Shown here one piece after another: positions 55,384-64,000 of a DNA stretch of 64,000 nt. A program made the translations under genes and the position numbers. This DNA is from Bog-473 sp963800725 (GTDB lineage: Bacteria; Actinomycetota; Acidimicrobiia; Acidimicrobiales; RAAP-2), in the NCBI GenBank assembly GCA_963800725.1, contig CAWDCE010000022.1, positions 124,001-188,000 of the forward strand, read 5' to 3'. Within the stretch, counting starts at the first letter, position 1; each line of letters begins with the position of its first letter. Under the pieces are notes generated by a model. The model was not told the DNA's origin. It searched no databases and saw nothing but the letters and a program-made list of their open reading frames with translations.

Positions 55384-57057
55384 CTAGCGCAGGGCCGAGT
55401 CGTCGAGCGTCACGCCCCGGCCGCTGCACACGGCGCACTCGCTGGACAGCGTCTCTAAGAGGCCCTCTGAGATGCGCTTACGCGTCATCTCGACCAGTCC
55501 GAGTTCTGATATGTCGAAGATCTGGGTCCGGGTCTTGTCCCGGGCCAAGGCGTTGCGCAGGGCGGCGGCCACCTTTTCGCGATTTTCCTTGATCTCCATA
55601 TCGATGAAGTCAATGACGATGATCCCGCCGATGTCACGCAATCGCAGCTGGCGGGCGACCTCTTCGGCCGCCTCGAGGTTGTTGCGATAGACGGTCTCTT
55701 CGAGGTTGGTCTTGCCGACGTTCTTGCCCGTGTTGACGTCGATCACGGTCAGTGCTTCGGTCCGCTCGATGATGAGCGAACCACCAGAGGGCAGCCAGAC
55801 CTTTCGATCGAGCGCCTTATGGAGCTGCTCGTGGACGTGGTAGCGCTCGAAGATGGGCAGTCCCTCGACGGCCTCGTCGTAGAACTCGACCCGGTCGGAG
55901 AGTTCTGGGCTGACCGCCTGGACGTAGTCGCGCACCTGCTCGAAGAGGGCCCGGTCATCGATCACCACGCCGCGGTACTCCGCGTTGAGCTCTTCTCGCA
56001 GAATCCGCACCGAAAGTTCGGGCTCGCGGTAAAGGAGGCCGGGGGCGTCGGACTTCTTCGATGCCGCCTCGATGCTCTCCCACTGCTCGAGCAAGGTCGT
56101 GATGTCGCGGCGCAGCTCGTCGGCGGAGGCCCCTTCGGCTGCGGTGCGCACGATCAGCCCATGTCCGGCCGGCTTGACCTCGTCGATGATCTTGCGGAGG
56201 CGACGCCGTTCGTTGTCCCCGAGTCGCTTCGAGATGCCAAACGCACTGCTGTTGGGCACCAGGACCGCGAATCGACCCGGCAGTGACACCTCTTGGGTCA
56301 GGCGGGCGCCCTTGGCCCCAATGGGGTTCTTGGTCACCTGGCACAAGATGGTCTGCCCGGCTTTGAGGACGTCTTCAATCCTGGGCTGGGCGCCTTTGGA
56401 GCTCCCGCCCTCGATATCATCGCGGTCATAGCGGACGTCGCCGCGATAGAGGACGGCGTTCTTCGGGATCCCAATGTCGATGAAGGCCGCCTCCATGCCC
56501 GGCAGGACGTTTTGGACCCGGCCCCGGTACACGTTGCCGTCGATCTGATTGGTGTCATCGGCGGCACGCGACACGTAGTGCTCGACGAGGGACCGGCCCT
56601 CGAGCATGGCGATCTGGGTCATGGCCGGCTGGACGTGAACACAGACCAGGTACCGTCCGACCTGCTTGCCCTTGGAGCGCTCGCGCCCGCTGCGCCGCCG
56701 GCTCCGTGACCGGCGGCCCCCACCCGCGCCCTCGGCGTCCCCACTCGGCGACGGGGCGGCCGCACCGTTGTGGGTGACGACCGGCGCCGGGGCGGGCGTC
56801 GCAACCGGCAGCGGCGCCGCAGTCGCCGCTGTTTGCGGCCTCTTCGGTGCGTCGGGAACGACCGCCGGGGGGCGCTCTGCCCCGATGACCGGAGCGTCGC
56901 GCAGCGGGGGGACGGCCGGAGCCGGCCGGGTATCGCCAATGCGAGGTTTGCGGGACTCTGGGGGCGAGGTGACCTGGGGTTCTTTAGGGGATCCGGCGCC
57001 ACCGGTGGATTCGGTGGCAGGACCCTCTTGGGTCTGGCTGATGTCGGAATCGGACAT
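55384..57057 (-). CDS. rne: Ribonuclease E/G
   Basis: Endoribonuclease for mRNA decay and rRNA/tRNA processing. The first 135 residues or so are Pro/Ala-rich and end in a basic patch (RRSRSRRRSGRERSKGK). Then follow the S1 domain (NVYRGRVQNVLPGMEAAFIDIG), the 5'-sensor/RNase H region and the DNase I domain with catalytic D440 (VIDVNTGK) and D483 (VIDFIDME), 43 residues apart as in E. coli RNase E. A zinc-link CAVCSGRG at 541-548 closes the 557-residue protein. There is no C-terminal scaffold, so any scaffold role would sit in the N-terminal extension. Confidence 0.95.
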   Translation of the reverse strand: MSDSDISQTQEGPATESTGGAGSPKEPQVTSPPESRKPRIGDTRPAPAVPPLRDAPVIGAERPPAVVPDAPKRPQTAATAAPLPVATPAPAPVVTHNGAAAPSPSGDAEGAGGGRRSRSRRRSGRERSKGKQVGRYLVCVHVQPAMTQIAMLEGRSLVEHYVSRAADDTNQIDGNVYRGRVQNVLPGMEAAFIDIGIPKNAVLYRGDVRYDRDDIEGGSSKGAQPRIEDVLKAGQTILCQVTKNPIGAKGARLTQEVSLPGRFAVLVPNSSAFGISKRLGDNERRRLRKIIDEVKPAGHGLIVRTAAEGASADELRRDITTLLEQWESIEAASKKSDAPGLLYREPELSVRILREELNAEYRGVVIDDRALFEQVRDYVQAVSPELSDRVEFYDEAVEGLPIFERYHVHEQLHKALDRKVWLPSGGSLIIERTEALTVIDVNTGKNVGKTNLEETVYRNNLEAAEEVARQLRLRDIGGIIVIDFIDMEIKENREKVAAALRNALARDKTRTQIFDISELGLVEMTRKRISEGLLETLSSECAVCSGRGVTLDDSALR

Positions 57058-57081
57058 GAGGGAATGCCCTCCTTGCGTCGT

Positions 57082-57846
57082 TCATGAGGCACGCCCTGGG
57101 GCGTGTTCCACGGCGGGGCCGGTTCCGAGCCCGCTCAGTGTGAGCGGCTCGAACCGGGCACCGTCGCGCTCGATCCATTGATGCGTTCTACAAGCACGCG
57201 TGAGCACCACATCGGTGCCGAACGCGGTAATCAGGTCACTGGGCCGGACGCTGCGCGGGTGCGTAGCCAGTTCGGCCCGAAAGCGACCAATTGGGGTTTT
57301 CTCCTGGTCAAGACCGTCGCGTTCCATCGGGGACAGCGACAAGATGGCTGGGCGGATGTCATCTTGGATCTCACGACCCTTGCGCTCTCGCTGGACGGTC
57401 AGGCTAGGAGCAGCGAGCGCTCGCCCGATCCGCTCCTCCAGTTCCTCACCGATCACTCCGAGCACCTCCAGCTCCCAAGTACACGATGCTACCTCTTGTT
57501 GCAGAGACCCCTCCGCCATGGTGATCGGGGCGACCGCCTCGACGTCGATTCCCTTAGGCAAGAGGCCACTGAGCAGTTCGGGCAGCTCATCGATGGTCGG
57601 ATCACCGGGCCGGGGGGGTTCGAGGCGGGCGTCGAGGTACTCGCCGAGCGATTCAGCGCCAGTTGGCAGCGCCAGTCCGAAGCTCAAGAGCGGATGGGGC
57701 GAAAAACCCTGGGACATGGCGATCTTGAGGCGACTGCGTCGTAGGGCCCGCTCCCACATGCGGGCCACGTCGCGGTGGCTGGTGAAGCGGATCTTGCCCT
57801 GCTTGGTGAAGCGGACCCGGATCCGGCGAGGCTCGATGTCGTCCAT
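57082..57846 (-). CDS. TIGR03936/DUF2344 radical-SAM-linked protein
   Basis: A 254-residue partner protein found next to, or fused with, TIGR03960 radical SAM enzymes. The signature is RVRFTKQGKIRFTSHRDVARM and FSPHPLLSFGLALP. The ATG follows the stop of the radical SAM gene directly (TAG-ATG), so the pair is tightly coupled. The reaction is unknown. Confidence 0.92.
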   Translation of the reverse strand: MDDIEPRRIRVRFTKQGKIRFTSHRDVARMWERALRRSRLKIAMSQGFSPHPLLSFGLALPTGAESLGEYLDARLEPPRPGDPTIDELPELLSGLLPKGIDVEAVAPITMAEGSLQQEVASCTWELEVLGVIGEELEERIGRALAAPSLTVQRERKGREIQDDIRPAILSLSPMERDGLDQEKTPIGRFRAELATHPRSVRPSDLITAFGTDVVLTRACRTHQWIERDGARFEPLTLSGLGTGPAVEHAPGRAS

Positions 57847-59798
57847 CTAGGTGGCCCGGGCGGCCGAGCTCACCAGGCGCACCGGGATCCGACCACCGCT
57901 GGCCAGGTCCTGGCCGGTACCTTGGCTCCCCCCGGCTGGTGGGACCGCCGAGGCGACCACGTGCTCGAGGCCGTATTCGGTGCAGGCGCCGCAGTCGTAG
58001 CACGGGGTCCAGCGACAATCCTCGACCCCGGCCTCGGCCAGCGCGTCCTGCCAGTCGGTCCACAAAAAGTCGCGGTGCAGGCCCGCCGAGATGTGATCCC
58101 ACGGCAATGGCTCGTGCTCGTCGCGGTCGCGGTAGGCCACCTCGTCGAGGCTCAGCCCCTCTTGGGCCAGTGCGTCCTTCCACAAACCAAGGTCGAACCG
58201 CTCGGACCATTCTTGGAATGTGCCCCCGGCCCGCCACACCCGCTCGATCACTGCCCCCATCCTTCGATCGCCGCGGCTCATCGCCCCTTCGGCGGCCGAG
58301 GCCTCGGGATCGTGCCAGCGGATGGTGAGCCCCCTGGTGGGGCGCGCCGCCTCGCGCAAGAAATTGACCTTGCGCTGGAGTTCTTCGACGGTGTCTTGGC
58401 CGAACCACTGGAAGGGCGTGTGGGGTTTGGGCACGAAACCGCCCACCGAGGCGGTGACGGTCACAGACTTTTGGTGGCGCCGCCCGATCTCGACGCAGTG
58501 GGCGCCCAGATCCGCGATGCCGAGGACGTCTTCGTCGCGTTCGGTCGGGAGCCCGATGAGGAAATAGAGCTTGACCCGGCGCCACCCCTGGCTGAAGGCG
58601 GCGTCGACGGCACTGTAGAGGTCCTCTTCGGTGATCAGTTTGTTGATCACCTGGCGCATGCGCCACGTCCCGCCCTCGGGTGCGAAGGTGAGGCCGGTGC
58701 GCCGCACCTTTTGGATCTGCGCCGCCGTGGCCACGGTGAAGGCGTCGACCCGCAGCGACGGCAGGCTGACCGAGACCCTGCCCTCGTGCACCGGGTCGTC
58801 GATGATGTCGCGCACGGTGTCCTCGATGCCCGAAAAGTCGGCGGTCGACAACGACGTCAGCGTCACCTCGTCATGGCCGCTCCACGCCAGCCCCTCACTC
58901 ACCATCTCTTTGACCTGGGCCGCGGGCCGCTCGCGGACGGGACGGGTGATCATGCCCGCTTGGCAGAATCTGCAACCGCGGTACAACCCCGGAAGACCTC
59001 GACGTTGAGTCGGTCATGGACGACTTCGGTGAGCGGCACCAAGGGGTGGCGGGGATAGGGCCACTGCGCCAGGTCAGCCACGGTGCGCTTGGCCACCGCT
59101 TCGGGCACCGAATCGTGCCGGGGCACGGTCGCCACCAGGCGGCCGTTACGGTAGGTCGATTCATAGAGCGCGGGGACGTAGACGCCCTCGACGCCCGAGA
59201 GGGCGAGGCGCAGCTCGTGGCGCGTCCGCTGGGCCTCAGGGGTCGCCAACCATTGCCCCACCACCTCGTTGATCTCCCCCGCCACCTCTTCGCCGTCGCC
59301 CATCACAAAGGCATCGACGAAGTCGGCCAAGGGCTCAGGATTGAACGCGCAGTGCCCCCCGGCGATGACGAGGGGGTCGCTCGATGAGCGCTCGCTCGCG
59401 TGCAGGGGGACCTGGGCCAGGTCGATCAGGTTGCACACGTTGGTGTAGACCAGCTCGGCCGAGAGGTTGAAGGCCATGATGTCGAAGTCGCGCGCCGCGT
59501 AATGCTGCTCCACGCTGAAAAGCGGCACGCCCGCCGCCCGCATGGCCGCCTCCATATCGACCCAGGGGGCGTAGGCCCGCTCGGCCACCGCGTCGCTCCG
59601 TTCGTTCAAGATTTCATAGAGGATCTGCAAACCCTGGTTGGGCAGCCCGATCTCGTAGGTGTCGGGGTAGAGGAGGAGCCAGGCCACCTTGCCCGGGCCA
59701 TGCTCGGGGTATTGGGCCCCCTGCTCGCCCCCGATGTAGCGGGCGGGCTTGGTCACGCCCAGCAAAAGGCGTTCGATCTCGGGCCAGAGCGTGTGCAT
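57847..59798 (-). CDS. TIGR03960-family B12-binding-like radical SAM protein (frameshifted in assembly)
   Basis: A protein of about 650 residues. The N-terminal region (LLLYPDTYEIGLPNQGLQILYEILN) is a B12-binding-like fold. The radical SAM core has the cluster motif CTRGCRFCQAG, reconstructed across one missing base near 58978, then LTFAPEGGTWRMR and FLIGLPTERDEDV. The C-terminus has CYDCGACTEYG. It is conserved upstream of rne in many bacteria and is probably involved in RNA or ribosome modification (inference). Confidence 0.9.
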
Positions 59799-59807
59799 CG
59801 CCGCGCC

Positions 59808-59813
59808 ACCCTA
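59808..59813 (-). promoter_or_regulatory. -10 element of the TIGR03960 radical SAM gene
   Basis: TAGGGT on the minus strand, 9 nt before ATG 59798, in the short gap after mrdA. Confidence 0.4.
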
Positions 59814-59821
59814 CGCGACCA

Positions 59822-62062
59822 CTAGGCCCCCGGCGTCGTCGTGGTGGTGGAAGTGGCGGTGGTATCGGTCGTGGTCGAGGTGTTCGACTGCGACGGGCTG
59901 GTCGTCGTGGTGGTGGTCGGCGTCGACGCGGGAGCATTCGAGGCCGGTGCGGTCACGCTCGGCTGATTCGAACCGCTCGGGTACTTGACCGGCCCGATCG
60001 GGTTGGTCAAGAGGTAGTCAAAGACGTTGCGCACCAGCGGCGCGGCCGCGTCGGCGCCGTAGCCACCCTGGTCGATGACGGCGAGCACGAGGTAGGTCGG
60101 GGTGGGCTGGGGCCCAAAGGCCACGAACCAACTCGTCGGCTCCCCGGCCCCGCCAGTTGCACCGGGGGTGGTGGCGGTCCCGGTCTTGCCGGCGAGGACG
60201 AAGTTCGACGGAAAGCCCTGGAAATCAGCGGCCGCGGTCCCCGTGGTGATGACGCCCTCGAGCCCTTGGAGGATCGGGTCGTAGATGGCCGGTGGCAAAT
60301 TCACCTTGCCGGTGACCACCGGGGTGAACACCTTGATCTTTTTCCCCGTGAGTGGATCGACGATCGCCGCGGCCACCTGGGGCTGGTAGCGCGTGCCTCC
60401 GTTGGCAAAGGTGGCATAGGCCACGGCTTGTTCGATCGGGGTGACGACCGTCTCGCCCTGCCCGAAGGCCATCTCGATGTTGTCACCGGTGTTCCACGAC
60501 GGGGAGTTGGGGAAACCCTTGGGTGATTCGGCGTGCAACTTCGCCCTCTCACTCAAACTGTCGATACGGCCCTGCACCTCGTTGGGCAGGTCGATGCCGG
60601 TGATCTCACCCTCGCCGTACTGGTTGCCGACGTCTTGGATGGCGTTGGCGCCATAAGTCGCCCGACCGTTCCAGAACAGCTCGCCGAGATTGTAGAAGTA
60701 CGAGTCGCTCGACACCGACAACGCGTCGGAGAGGTCGTAGCTCCCGGCCTCCGCCGCCCCGGTGTCGTCGGAGAACGTACACACCGCAGCGGAACCACCG
60801 CAGGGATTGACGACGAAGGTCCCCGTGTCGCGGTAGTAGGTCGACGGTGAGTACACGCCGTCTTGGAGGTCGGCGGTGGCGGTGATGAGCTTGAAGGTCG
60901 ACCCGGGGATGTAGAGCCCCTGGATGGCGTTGTTGTTCTCGGCCCCGCTGGCCTGGAGGGCATTGAAGTTGGCGGTCGAGATTCCCCCGACCCACTGGTT
61001 CAGGTCGTAGCTCGGGCTCGAAGCCATGGCGAGGATCTCGCCGTTTTGCGGGTTCATCACGATGACCGCCCCGTCCTTGGCCGGCGGATAGAGCCCGTGG
61101 TCCGCCTTGTCGGGGGTGTTGCGGTCGGACTGGATCTGGGCGGCAAGGTCAGCCTCGACCGCCTGTTGGAGCCCGGTATCGATATTGAGCACGACGGTGT
61201 CGCCGGTCTTGGGTGCGGTGTTCGAGAGCGTGCCGACGACCTCTCCCGAGGCGTTGACCTCGAGCGCCTGGCGGCCGTCGACGCCGCGCAGGTAGTTCTC
61301 GTACTGGGCCTCGATGCCCGATTGACCGACCTGGCTGCCTTGTTGATAGCCCTGGTTTTGGTGGGTGTTCAAAAAGGTGCTGGTGATGTCGCCGATGTAG
61401 CCCAGCACGTGCGGGGCGGTGGTGCCGCCCTGGGGGTAGGTGCGCTGCGTCACGGTCTGGACCGAGACGCCCGGGTAGTCGCTTTGGTGCACCTGGAGGT
61501 ACTGCACTGTGGCCGCCGAGACGCCGGTGGCGATGGGGATGGGATCATAGGGGCCGTAGCGATTGTTGTTGATGGCACTTTGCACGGCGAGGGGGGTCTC
61601 ACCGACCAGAGCGGCCACCTTGCCAATGACCGAGGGGTTCTGCGTCGCCGACACGCGCGACAAGAGGATCTCTTGGATGGGGACGTTGCCGACCAGCACC
61701 GTGTCGTTGCGGTCCACGATCTCGCCGCGCGGCGGTGTGACGGCCACCACGCGGACCTGGTTGCGCGTGACCTGGGCGGCGTAACTCTTGGCGTCGACGA
61801 CCTGGAGCGACCACAGGCGCACCAAGAGCAGGCTGAACAGCACCATGACCGCGATCCCGACCACGCGCAGCCGCAGATTGGGTCGCGACGTCTCTTCTTC
61901 GGGGGATCCGACGATGGCAGCGGCCGCGGTGGCGGTGACGCCCTTGCGCTTGGCGATGCGCGGCTGGCGCTCGCGCGAGCGCTTGGTGCCGCGCCGGGTC
62001 TGGCGCGGGGGCTTTGGGTAGCGGTTGTCGCCGCGGAAGGGATGGCGGAGCGATCGACTCAC
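59822..62062 (-). CDS. mrdA: Penicillin-binding protein 2 (elongasome transpeptidase)
   Basis: Class B PBP that crosslinks peptidoglycan during elongation. A basic cytoplasmic N-terminus of about 60 residues, one membrane helix (about 65-85), a pedestal domain with RGEIVDRND, then the transpeptidase: S388-TFK391, SSD at 451-453 and K626-TG. The final 50 or so residues are a Thr/Ser/Pro/Ala tail with long Thr runs, placed outside the membrane and likely to be glycosylated or wall-spanning (inference). The GTG start overlaps the mreD stop by 4 nt. Confidence 0.95.
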   Translation of the reverse strand: MSRSLRHPFRGDNRYPKPPRQTRRGTKRSRERQPRIAKRKGVTATAAAAIVGSPEEETSRPNLRLRVVGIAVMVLFSLLLVRLWSLQVVDAKSYAAQVTRNQVRVVAVTPPRGEIVDRNDTVLVGNVPIQEILLSRVSATQNPSVIGKVAALVGETPLAVQSAINNNRYGPYDPIPIATGVSAATVQYLQVHQSDYPGVSVQTVTQRTYPQGGTTAPHVLGYIGDITSTFLNTHQNQGYQQGSQVGQSGIEAQYENYLRGVDGRQALEVNASGEVVGTLSNTAPKTGDTVVLNIDTGLQQAVEADLAAQIQSDRNTPDKADHGLYPPAKDGAVIVMNPQNGEILAMASSPSYDLNQWVGGISTANFNALQASGAENNNAIQGLYIPGSTFKLITATADLQDGVYSPSTYYRDTGTFVVNPCGGSAAVCTFSDDTGAAEAGSYDLSDALSVSSDSYFYNLGELFWNGRATYGANAIQDVGNQYGEGEITGIDLPNEVQGRIDSLSERAKLHAESPKGFPNSPSWNTGDNIEMAFGQGETVVTPIEQAVAYATFANGGTRYQPQVAAAIVDPLTGKKIKVFTPVVTGKVNLPPAIYDPILQGLEGVITTGTAAADFQGFPSNFVLAGKTGTATTPGATGGAGEPTSWFVAFGPQPTPTYLVLAVIDQGGYGADAAAPLVRNVFDYLLTNPIGPVKYPSGSNQPSVTAPASNAPASTPTTTTTTSPSQSNTSTTTDTTATSTTTTTPGA

Positions 62063-62598
62063 CAGGGCCGGCTCGACGTGCTCTGGGCCGACACCAGTGA
62101 GCGGTCAGTCCCCTCGGGGAACAGCGCCCAGCGCATCAGCCAGTTGACCGGGGTCACCAAGAGCGCGCTCGAGAGGCCGACGACCAGGGCCACCGCCAAA
62201 AAATTGATCTGGACCATCTGTTGTTGGCCGAAGATTCCGCCGAGCACGGCAAACAGCATGTCCGCTGCGGCGGCCCCAAATGCCGCGGCCACCGGCGCCA
62301 GCCAGCCCGCCCGCCGGTCCAGGCTCCCCGTCGCCATGCCCACCGAATAGCCAAGTATGCAGCCGACCAGGGCCGAGAGGCCCAGCGGGGTGGGGAGCAC
62401 CAGGTCAAAGGCGAGCCCGGCCCAAAAACCGACAATGGCGCCGGTTTCGGGCCCGTCGAGGAGGGCTGCGGTGATGGCCATGAGCCACACCAGGTCCGGG
62501 TGGACGCCGTAGATGCGCACCGAAAGGACGATGGTCGTTTGGAGCAACAAGAGCCCGAGGGTGACCAGGACCAGGCGGAACACCACCCGCGGGGTCAT
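62059..62598 (-). CDS. mreD: Rod shape-determining protein MreD
   Basis: A 179-residue membrane protein with about five helices, containing GVHPDLVWLMAITAALLDGPETGAIVGFW-type sequence typical of MreD. It overlaps mreC (ATGA) and mrdA (GTGA), the standard elongasome operon. Confidence 0.9.
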   Translation of the reverse strand: MTPRVVFRLVLVTLGLLLLQTTIVLSVRIYGVHPDLVWLMAITAALLDGPETGAIVGFWAGLAFDLVLPTPLGLSALVGCILGYSVGMATGSLDRRAGWLAPVAAAFGAAAADMLFAVLGGIFGQQQMVQINFLAVALVVGLSSALLVTPVNWLMRWALFPEGTDRSLVSAQSTSSRPW

Positions 62599-63437
62599 GG
62601 GGAGGGTACCGGTTGGTATTGCACGACATCGACGTAGGAGAGCGCGGTGTGCAGGTCGGCGGCGGGGGTCACGGTGATCGTCTCTTGCACCGCGCCCGGG
62701 GTGTTGTGGAACGAGGCGACACGCGCCACGGGGATGCCGGGCGGGAAGGCCGACGCATCGAGACCGCTGGTGTAGAGCAACTCACCTTTTTGCACCGGTG
62801 TGTCGAACGGCACCTGGTCCAGAGTCATGGGCGCCGTCGGGCCCTGTCCGTCGACCGTCCCCGACACGGTGTTGGCCAGGTTGTTCGCCCCGACCTTGGA
62901 TTGGCCGTCATTGATGAGCTGGACCACCGACGACTTGGAGAACGACTGGATCACCTGGCCGACCAGACCGCCGGCCGCCACCACCGGCATGCCGACATCG
63001 ACGCCGGCGCTGCGGCCCTTGTCGATGGTGATGGTGGAGGTGAAATTCGAACTGTTCTCATTGATGGTCTGCGCGGTCACCGTCGAGAGCGACTGGAGGT
63101 AGGGAATGTTCTGCAATGCGGCCAGCTCACGCAGTTGTTGTTGCTGGAACGCCTTCTCGGCCGCTTCGGCGCGCAGGCGCCCGATGGTCGCCTGGAGCTT
63201 TTCGTTCTGCGATTGCACGGACCCGTAGTGCAAAGCGCCGGCGAAGAAGTTGCCGATCGGACTGAAGATGTCGACCACCGCGCCGCGTATGGGCGAGAAG
63301 ATGTCGTTGGCGATCGACTTGACCCCCGAGGTGATGCTGTGGGTCCGGCCGTTGAGATCGACCGAGATGATGGTCAAGGACAAGACGAGCAGCACGACCA
63401 CTGTCAGCGTGCGGCGCGACCGCCGGGACCTCGGCAC
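62595..63437 (-). CDS. mreC: Rod shape-determining protein MreC
   Basis: A 280-residue elongasome scaffold: short cytoplasmic N-terminus, one membrane helix (about 10-28), a coiled coil (about 75-115, SQNEKLQATIGRLRAEAAEK) and the beta-barrel domain with GMPVVAAGGLVGQV. It lies 22 nt after mreB and overlaps mreD by 4 nt. Confidence 0.93.
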   Translation of the reverse strand: MPRSRRSRRTLTVVVLLVLSLTIISVDLNGRTHSITSGVKSIANDIFSPIRGAVVDIFSPIGNFFAGALHYGSVQSQNEKLQATIGRLRAEAAEKAFQQQQLRELAALQNIPYLQSLSTVTAQTINENSSNFTSTITIDKGRSAGVDVGMPVVAAGGLVGQVIQSFSKSSVVQLINDGQSKVGANNLANTVSGTVDGQGPTAPMTLDQVPFDTPVQKGELLYTSGLDASAFPPGIPVARVASFHNTPGAVQETITVTPAADLHTALSYVDVVQYQPVPSP

Positions 63438-63459
63438 CCAGGCTGGACCGGACGATCCG

Positions 63460-64000
63460 TCAGCGCGAGGACGTCGTAATCAGCACTCGCTTGAGTGCCT
63501 CAAACTCTTCCAAGCACTGGCCACTGCCGATGGCGACACAGTTGAGCGGGTCGCGGGCAATGACAATCGGCATGCCGGTCTCGTGCTGGAGGCGAGCTTG
63601 GAGCCCGTGGAGCAATGCTCCCCCACCGGTGACCACGATCCCTTGCTCCATGATGTCGGCAGCCAGTTCGGGCGGCGTGCGGTCCAACGTCACCTTGATG
63701 GCATCGATGATCGCCGAAACCGGCTCTTCAATGGCGCGACGGATCTCTTCGGTCGAGACCACGATGGTCTTGGGCAGACCACTCACCAGGTCGCGGCCGC
63801 GGATCTCCGCGTGGAGCTCCTGCTCGAGTTCGTAGGCCGAACCGAGCGTGATCTTGATCTCTTCGGCCGTGCGCTCACCGAGGGCGAGGCTGAACTCTTT
63901 CTTGACGAACGACACAATGGCCTCGTCCAACTCGTCGCCGCCGATGCGCACCGACTGACTGGTCACGATGCCTCCGAGGGAGATGACCGCGACCTCGGTG
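63460..64000 (-). CDS. mreB: Rod shape-determining protein MreB, C-terminal part (cut by window end)
   Basis: Actin-like filament protein guiding lateral wall growth. The visible 180 residues or so include SVRIGGDELDEAI, IRGRDLVSGLPKTI and GIVVTGGGALLHGL, matching the second half of MreB. The reading frame stays open to the last base (EVAVISLGG precedes), so the N-terminal ATPase half lies outside the window. Confidence 0.95.
   Translation of the reverse strand, partial: TEVAVISLGGIVTSQSVRIGGDELDEAIVSFVKKEFSLALGERTAEEIKITLGSAYELEQELHAEIRGRDLVSGLPKTIVVSTEEIRRAIEEPVSAIIDAIKVTLDRTPPELAADIMEQGIVVTGGGALLHGLQARLQHETGMPIVIARDPLNCVAIGSGQCLEEFEALKRVLITTSSR

Overview
The window is high-GC, almost gap-free chromosomal DNA from an actinobacterium, most likely of the class Acidimicrobiia. 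The class call is inference from gene content and protein style. The minus strand carries the classic actinobacterial core block in a fixed order: ftsK, rnj-dapA, dapB, M16 protease, pnp, rpsO, ribF, truB, rbfA, infB, ylxR, nusA, rimP, proS, ispG, rseP, dxr, cdsA, frr, pyrH, tsf, rpsB, xerC. From memory this is the same order as Mycobacterium tuberculosis Rv2748c to Rv2894c, but compacted. The right part holds a second conserved block, also on the minus strand: mreB, mreC, mreD, mrdA, a TIGR03960-type radical SAM gene with its DUF2344 partner, rne, rplU, rpmA, obgE, proB, proA, nadD, rsfS.

Layout. 0-5 kb: ftsK, then a divergent radical SAM gene behind a perfect LexA-type operator, and an ArsB/SLC13-like permease. 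5-16 kb: RNA decay (RNase J, PNPase) and lysine/DAP synthesis (dapA, dapB). Between dapA and dapB sits a cassette of a diiron ferritin-like protein, two paralogous TetR regulators and a zinc-finger rhomboid protease. 16-34 kb: translation, isoprenoid (ispG, dxr) and phospholipid (cdsA) genes in long operons with 4-nt overlaps. 34.5-39.1 kb, plus strand: an orphan Tat-exported peptide/solute-binding protein, then a response regulator, histidine kinase and GerMN-domain lipoprotein-like gene that look like an MtrA-MtrB-LpqB module. 39-50 kb: rsfS, a small membrane protein, nadD, an F420-type luciferase-like oxidoreductase, class II DAHP synthase, histidine phosphatase, a CoxE-type VWA protein with its MoxR ATPase, proA, proB, obgE. 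50-55 kb: an accessory metabolic group of MTA/SAH-deaminase-like amidohydrolase, DtxR-like regulator, copper amine oxidase, purine nucleoside phosphorylase and VOC protein. 55-64 kb: rpmA, rplU, RNase E/G, the radical SAM pair and the rod-shape operon, with mreB cut by the window end.

Two cross-cutting observations matter for anyone using this annotation. First, about twenty genes, including essential single-copy ones (infB, nusA, rpsB, obgE, dxr), are split by one or more 1-nt indels that can be bridged by reading the next frame. The indels cluster (2.6-4.9, 19.3-21.7, 34.5-42.4, 44.5-46.7 kb) while 5-18 kb is clean, so I treat them as assembly or sequencing errors and give the reconstructed gene span. 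Second, many genes have a TANNNT hexamer (often TAGGGT) exactly 6-7 nt before the start codon, which is the signature of leaderless transcripts.

No tRNA, rRNA, CRISPR array, insertion sequence or att site was seen. No stretch longer than 300 bp lacks a gene. The longest gaps are the rpsB-xerC gap (33445-33606), the proS-rimP gap (22996-23127), the proS-ispG gap (24862-24987) and the pnp leader (15381-15500).
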